This document shows positions 60,404-64,000 of a DNA stretch of 64,000 nucleotides, piece by piece. A program made the translations under genes and the position numbers. The notes under the pieces were generated by a model, which did not search any database, was not told where the DNA came from, and saw only the letters and a program-made list of their open reading frames with translations. This DNA is from Blautia hansenii DSM 20583 (lineage in GTDB: Bacteria > Bacillota > Clostridia > Lachnospirales > Lachnospiraceae), in contig NZ_CP022413.2 in the NCBI RefSeq assembly GCF_002222595.2, positions 1,380,001 to 1,444,000 on the forward strand, in the 5' to 3' direction. Every line of letters starts with the position of its first letter. Position 1 is the first letter of the stretch.

Positions 60404-60423
60404 CTGTATAATAAAGTATACAG
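60404..60423. promoter_or_regulatory. 20-bp palindromic operator in the merR promoter
   Basis: CTGTATA (60404-60410) and TATACAG (60417-60423) are perfect inverted copies around six bases. A TATAAT at 60407-60412 lies inside it, as at MerR-controlled promoters. It sits in the divergent gap between the GNAT and MerR genes and could serve both. Confidence 0.65.
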
Positions 60424-60456
60424 TTAGTGTAGAGTCAATAGGAGATTAAAAAAAGA

Positions 60457-61266
60457 ATGAAAAAAAGTACGAAATTGCTTACCACGGCAGAATTTGCCAA
60501 GCTTCATGACGTAAATAAAAGAACGCTGCATTATTATGACAGTATTGGTTTGTTTTCTCCTGCTAAAAAAGGGGAAAATCAATATCGTTATTATGAAACC
60601 TCACAGAGTATGGAATTTGAATATATTCGGATGCTAAAAGAATTGAATATGAGCATGGAAGAAATCAAGAAATATATAGAGTATCCAAATTCAAAGGATT
60701 TTCTGCAATTAGCAGATGCAAAAATCAGCGAAATTGACAGGCAGATGGAAAAACTCATAAAAACCAGACATATTCTTTCTGAAATGAAAAGTCAAACAGA
60801 AAGCTGCGAGCAATTAAAGGGAGGAGAAATTTTTTTAACGGAGTGCGAGGAGGAGCAATATCTGACTACACCTTATAATTTTGAAGAAGAGTTTTTAGAG
60901 GAAGCATTTGCTCATGTAAAAGAGGTATGGGGAATAGAGCAGTGCCGCATGGGAATAGGAAGCTATCTTTCTGTGGAAAAGGCAGAAAAAGGAGAATTTC
61001 AGGAGTATGACGGGCTTTTTACGCCGGCTTTTGGGAAAGTTCCCAAAGAGGGCGTGCTGATAAAACCAAAGGGTACTTATTTGTGTGCCTATTTGAAAGG
61101 GAGCTGGAATAATTTGCCGAAGCTTTATGAGAAAATATTTACTTATGCAAACAAAGAGAACCTGCGCTTGACAGGCTTTGCCTATGAGTGGGGGATGAAT
61201 GATTTTTCTGTATCAAAAGAGGAAGATTATATTACTCAAATTATGATAAAAGCGGAACAAATGTAA
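60457..61266 (+). CDS. MerR-family regulator with GyrI-like effector domain
   Basis: A 269-residue regulator. Residues 5-75 are a MerR winged helix (LLTTAEFAKLHDVNKRTLHYYDSIGLFSPAKKGENQYRYYE), then a coiled-coil (DRQMEKLIKTRHILSEMKSQTESC) and a C-terminal GyrI/BltR-like effector-binding domain of about 150 residues (GRMGIGSYL-like, LCAYLKGSWNNLPKLYEKI). Such proteins respond to multidrug or small aromatic ligands. The palindrome at 60404-60423 lies in its promoter. A divergent acetyltransferase may share its control. Confidence 0.9.
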   Translation: MKKSTKLLTTAEFAKLHDVNKRTLHYYDSIGLFSPAKKGENQYRYYETSQSMEFEYIRMLKELNMSMEEIKKYIEYPNSKDFLQLADAKISEIDRQMEKLIKTRHILSEMKSQTESCEQLKGGEIFLTECEEEQYLTTPYNFEEEFLEEAFAHVKEVWGIEQCRMGIGSYLSVEKAEKGEFQEYDGLFTPAFGKVPKEGVLIKPKGTYLCAYLKGSWNNLPKLYEKIFTYANKENLRLTGFAYEWGMNDFSVSKEEDYITQIMIKAEQM

Positions 61267-61321
61267 CTTTTCTTGGAATTTCGCATAGAATATCCATAAT
61301 TCGATAATAGAAAGAATTGCT

Positions 61322-61942
61322 ATGAATAACAATCAATATCCTTTTATAAACACACCTTTGCCGTATGATTATCAGGCATTAGAGCCTTATATTGATGCCA
61401 CAACAATGTATTTGCACCATGAGAAGCATTTACAAGCCTATATTGATAAACTGAATAAACTCCTTACCAAAGAGCCAAAGCTGCAAGCATGTACGTTGGA
61501 GGAACTGACACAAATGCCCGGTGATATTGGGAAAAACAGCGGAGGCGTATATAATCACAGGTTTTATTTTGAAGGTCTTCAGCCTCCAAAGAAAGTCCCG
61601 CACAATCCACTGTATGAGGAAATTGAAAGCCAGTTTCAGAGCTTTGAAGCATTTCAGAAAATTTTTAAGCAGACGGCATTGTCTGTATTTGGTTCGGGAT
61701 ATGCGTGGCTGGTATGGGAAAGAGGAATGTTTCGGATTATTACAACTGCAAATCAAGACGTTCCATGCTTGAATAAAATGTCTCCTGTACTTTGTATTGA
61801 CGTGTGGGAGCATGCCTATTATTTGAAGCATTATAATTTAAGAGGGGATTATATTGATAATTGGTTTAAAGTCATAAACTGGGACATAGCGCAAATGCGT
61901 TGGCAGCAGGGTGAACCCTTTAAGGCTTCTGTCATAGAATAA
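61322..61942 (+). CDS. Fe/Mn superoxide dismutase
   Basis: Converts superoxide to peroxide and oxygen. The 206-residue protein shows PFINTPLPYDYQALEPYIDATTMYLHHEKHLQAYIDKLN with the first His ligands, FGSGYAWLVWERG, and DVWEHAYYLKHYNLRGDYIDNWF (Asp and His ligands). N-terminal MNNNQYPFINTPLPYDY is shorter than usual but ligands are complete. Iron or manganese use cannot be told by eye. The hypothetical gene at 61961 follows after 18 bp. Confidence 0.94.
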   Translation: MNNNQYPFINTPLPYDYQALEPYIDATTMYLHHEKHLQAYIDKLNKLLTKEPKLQACTLEELTQMPGDIGKNSGGVYNHRFYFEGLQPPKKVPHNPLYEEIESQFQSFEAFQKIFKQTALSVFGSGYAWLVWERGMFRIITTANQDVPCLNKMSPVLCIDVWEHAYYLKHYNLRGDYIDNWFKVINWDIAQMRWQQGEPFKASVIE

Positions 61943-61960
61943 AGAAAAAAGGATTTTTTT

Positions 61961-62452
61961 ATGGATTATAGTAATTATGAAAAAGTAGTCGGAATTATTG
62001 AGCGTATCACGCATGGAAATTCCTGCTGTACCATGGTGATTTCCCTAAAAGTTGAAAATAAGGAAAACGAAACAATCAATTTTATTCTCACAGGAGATAC
62101 CACAGTTATTCACAATGTACGTTTAAGACCGGGAATGAGGATTGCCGCTTTTTATGACACAAGCTTGCCTGCGCCCGCCATTTTTCCTCCCCAGTATCAG
62201 GCGGAGCTGATTACGGCGCTCAGGCAAAATCAAGAGGTTATGCTGGCTTATTTTGATGAAAACTTAGAAGCGCAGGGGCAGTCTTTAAAGCTGAATTTAA
62301 GTCCTATGACAAATATTTCTACCATTAATGGTCAGAGATATGCCTGTGCGCCTATAAACATGGAGCTTTTGGTGTATTACACTGCTGCAACGAAAAGTAT
62401 TCCTCCACAGACTACACCGCAGAAAATTATTGTGCTGTGTCCTTATGAATAA
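61961..62452 (+). CDS. Unrecognised 163-residue protein downstream of the superoxide dismutase gene
   Basis: A soluble protein with a beta-rich middle (GNSCCTMVISLKVENKENETINFILTGDTTVIHNVRLRPGMRIAAFYDTSLPAP). The sequence RPGMRIAAFYD followed by PQYQAELITAL suggests an OB-fold-like barrel. The C-terminus PQTTPQKIIVLCPYE is short. I recognise no family or metal site, though CC at 22-23 and the C-terminal cysteine could be redox-active. Close spacing behind sod suggests a shared transcript. Confidence 0.6.
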   Translation: MDYSNYEKVVGIIERITHGNSCCTMVISLKVENKENETINFILTGDTTVIHNVRLRPGMRIAAFYDTSLPAPAIFPPQYQAELITALRQNQEVMLAYFDENLEAQGQSLKLNLSPMTNISTINGQRYACAPINMELLVYYTAATKSIPPQTTPQKIIVLCPYE

Positions 62453-62553
62453 GAAAGCTGCCTGTATGACATATTATTTATTGTATGGGAAATGGTGTCC
62501 TGTGCAATAAAAACGCTGTGCAGAGAATGCACTGCGGCGTATAGGAGTAGTTT

Positions 62554-63975
62554 ATGAAATCAATTTGGAGAGAAACCTGTGAAATAGAAGAACGAAAACC
62601 TTTAGATGAGAATATAGAAACAGAGGTTGCAGTGATAGGCGCGGGAATGACGGGAATTTTAGCTGCTTATTATCTGCAAAGAGAAGGAAAAGATGTCGTG
62701 GTTTTGGAGGCAAAGAAAATAGGAAGCGGGCAGACGCAGAATACAACAGCAAAGGTTACGTCCCAGCATGGGTTGATTTATCATTCTTTGTTAAAACAAT
62801 ATGGCAAAGAAAAAGCGCAGCAGTATGCGCTGGCAAATGAAACGGCAATCCGTGAATATCAGAATATCATTACAGATTTGCAGATAGACTGCGATTTCGA
62901 ATATAAAAATTCTTATATTTATTCCAAAAGCCGAAAAGAACTGGAAGCAGAGGCAAAGGCAGCCTGCCTTTTAGGGCTTCCTGCGGCGCTTGCTAAAGAG
63001 GAGCTTCCATTGCCTTTTCCTGTATGGGGCGCAGTGGAGTTTCAAAATCAGGCACAATTTCATCCACTGAAGTTTTTAAAAGCCATCAGTGAAAAAGTGA
63101 AGGTTTATGAGAATACAGAAGTGGAAAGGGTAGAAGGGAATAAGCTTATAACAAAACAGGGAAGTGTGCAGGCAGAAAAAATTATTTTTGCCTGTCATTT
63201 TCCTTTTGTGAATTTTCCCGGAATGTATTTTGCAAGAATACATCAGGAACGTTCTTATGTGCTTGCTCTAAAAGATGCGTCACAGGTAAACGGTATGTAT
63301 ATGGGGGCAGAAAAGGGAGATTATTCTTTCCGTAATTATGGGGAATATTTGCTGCTGGGAGGAATGGGACATCGCACAGGGAAAAATGCAGGGAGCTATG
63401 AAGCGCTGCGAAAGGCAGCAGAGAAATGGTTTCCAAACAGTCAGGAAATTTACCATTGGTCAGCGCAGGACTGCATGACATTAGACAAAATCCCCTATAT
63501 AGGGCAGTATTCCAAAGAAAATCCGGATTGGTATGTTGCCACCGGATTTCAAAAGTGGGGAATGACAACTGCTATGGTGGCGGCGCTTATTTTCCGTGAT
63601 TTGATTTGCGGACAGGAGGTCTTTTACAAAGACGTTTTTTCGCCTTCCAGATTTTCTTTGGGCAATTTACCTGCGCTTTTGGCAGAAACAGGACATTCCA
63701 TAAAAGGACTGGGAAAACGTGTGCTTTTTATACCGGGAAAGGAAGTCGAAGATATCTTGCCGGGACAGGCAGGAGTGGTGCTGTACAAAGGTAAAAAAGC
63801 CGGCGTTTATAAGGACATGGAGGGCAAAATTTATGCCGTGGATATCCGATGTCCTCATTTGGGGTGCCAGCTGGAATGGAATGCAGCAGAATTAAGCTGG
63901 GATTGCCCCTGTCATGGCTCACGGTTTGATTATCGTGGAAACTTATTGAACAATCCGGCTCAGAAAAATATCTGA
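62554..63975 (+). CDS. FAD-dependent oxidoreductase with C-terminal Rieske 2Fe-2S domain
   Basis: A 473-residue two-domain redox protein. The N-terminal DAO-type FAD domain has VAVIGAGMTG (GxGxxG, 29-34), TQNTTAKVTSQHG and VATGFQKWGMT. The C-terminal Rieske domain has RCPHLGC (C433, H435, C438) and DCPCHGS (C451, C453, H454): C433/H435/C451/H454 bind the cluster, and C438/C453 can form the disulfide. Such fusions are annotated as uncharacterised amine oxidases. It has no close gene partner apart from sod upstream; electrons presumably pass from flavin to the Rieske centre. Confidence 0.93.
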   Translation: MKSIWRETCEIEERKPLDENIETEVAVIGAGMTGILAAYYLQREGKDVVVLEAKKIGSGQTQNTTAKVTSQHGLIYHSLLKQYGKEKAQQYALANETAIREYQNIITDLQIDCDFEYKNSYIYSKSRKELEAEAKAACLLGLPAALAKEELPLPFPVWGAVEFQNQAQFHPLKFLKAISEKVKVYENTEVERVEGNKLITKQGSVQAEKIIFACHFPFVNFPGMYFARIHQERSYVLALKDASQVNGMYMGAEKGDYSFRNYGEYLLLGGMGHRTGKNAGSYEALRKAAEKWFPNSQEIYHWSAQDCMTLDKIPYIGQYSKENPDWYVATGFQKWGMTTAMVAALIFRDLICGQEVFYKDVFSPSRFSLGNLPALLAETGHSIKGLGKRVLFIPGKEVEDILPGQAGVVLYKGKKAGVYKDMEGKIYAVDIRCPHLGCQLEWNAAELSWDCPCHGSRFDYRGNLLNNPAQKNI

Positions 63976-64000
63976 CAATATCAATCTTCTAATTTTTCTC

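Noticed and set aside
1..64000. CRISPR arrays, rRNA or tRNA genes, prophage or intact insertion sequences
   Set aside because: No regularly spaced repeats, no cloverleaf-like sequence with CCA region, no rRNA signature, no transposase or structural phage gene was seen on either strand.

Overview
The window looks like chromosome from a low-to-moderate GC, spore-forming anaerobic Bacillota, most likely a gut Lachnospiraceae (Blautia/Ruminococcus-like). The evidence is a YlbJ-type sporulation gene, strong AGGAGG ribosome sites with some TTG/GTG starts, vegetative TTGACA/TATAAT promoters, RecU, folBK and pab arrangements and DUF4956/VTC genes typical of Clostridia, and AT-rich codon use. Taxonomy is inferred from gene style only. 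I saw no rRNA, tRNA, CRISPR array, phage structural gene or intact transposon.

Layout. 1-11.7 kb is housekeeping: ylbJ (partial, minus strand), pepD, an M23 peptidase, a RelQ-type alarmone synthetase, then a tightly packed run of RNA-modification and envelope genes (RsmF-like methyltransferase, RsuA-like pseudouridine synthase, HAD phosphatase, YgiQ radical SAM, SDR, unknown membrane protein, RluA-family synthase, signal peptidase I, recU). 11.7-16.8 kb holds ldh and a malic enzyme, an MFS carrier, a glycerophosphodiesterase and RNase HI. 16.8-24.8 kb is a folate island: pabA-pabB-pabC on the minus strand with a terminator-like hairpin in its leader, and divergently folC-folE-HD-folP-folBK followed by a formimidoylglutamase-like gene. 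24.8-27 kb has an epimerase, ferritin and a FadR-type regulator.

27.2-32.1 kb is a two-component system followed by a VTC polyphosphate-polymerase-domain protein, a DUF4956 membrane protein and a large secreted DUF4353-type lipoprotein, probably one surface/polyphosphate system. 32.2-37 kb carries a flavodoxin-like protein, a YtrA-type regulator with an ABC exporter, and a MarR-MATE pair. Both regulators sit beside striking inverted repeats that overlap their promoters.

37-47.4 kb is accessory and partly decaying: an intact ECF sigma/anti-sigma pair, a second pair in which both genes are frameshifted, a 450-bp stretch of gene debris, a DUF3990-type toxin-antitoxin-like locus fused by an internal deletion, a VanRS-like two-component system and an orphan HicB. 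47.4-57.8 kb has a D,D-carboxypeptidase, an SF2 helicase with an apparent C-terminal membrane region, a rhodanese-PP-loop fusion overlapping larB, nth, and a minus-strand FecBCD-type uptake operon with an NTPase and a nitroreductase. 58-60.4 kb is a string of tiny orphan genes with an imperfect repeat around one of them. 60.4-64 kb is a redox-stress segment (MerR regulator, superoxide dismutase, unknown protein, FAD oxidoreductase with a Rieske domain).

The best candidates for something new are the membrane-attached helicase, the TCS-VTC-DUF4956-DUF4353 cluster, the rhodanese/PP-loop-larB overlap, the HD protein inside the folate operon and the structured element after the aldo/keto reductase gene.
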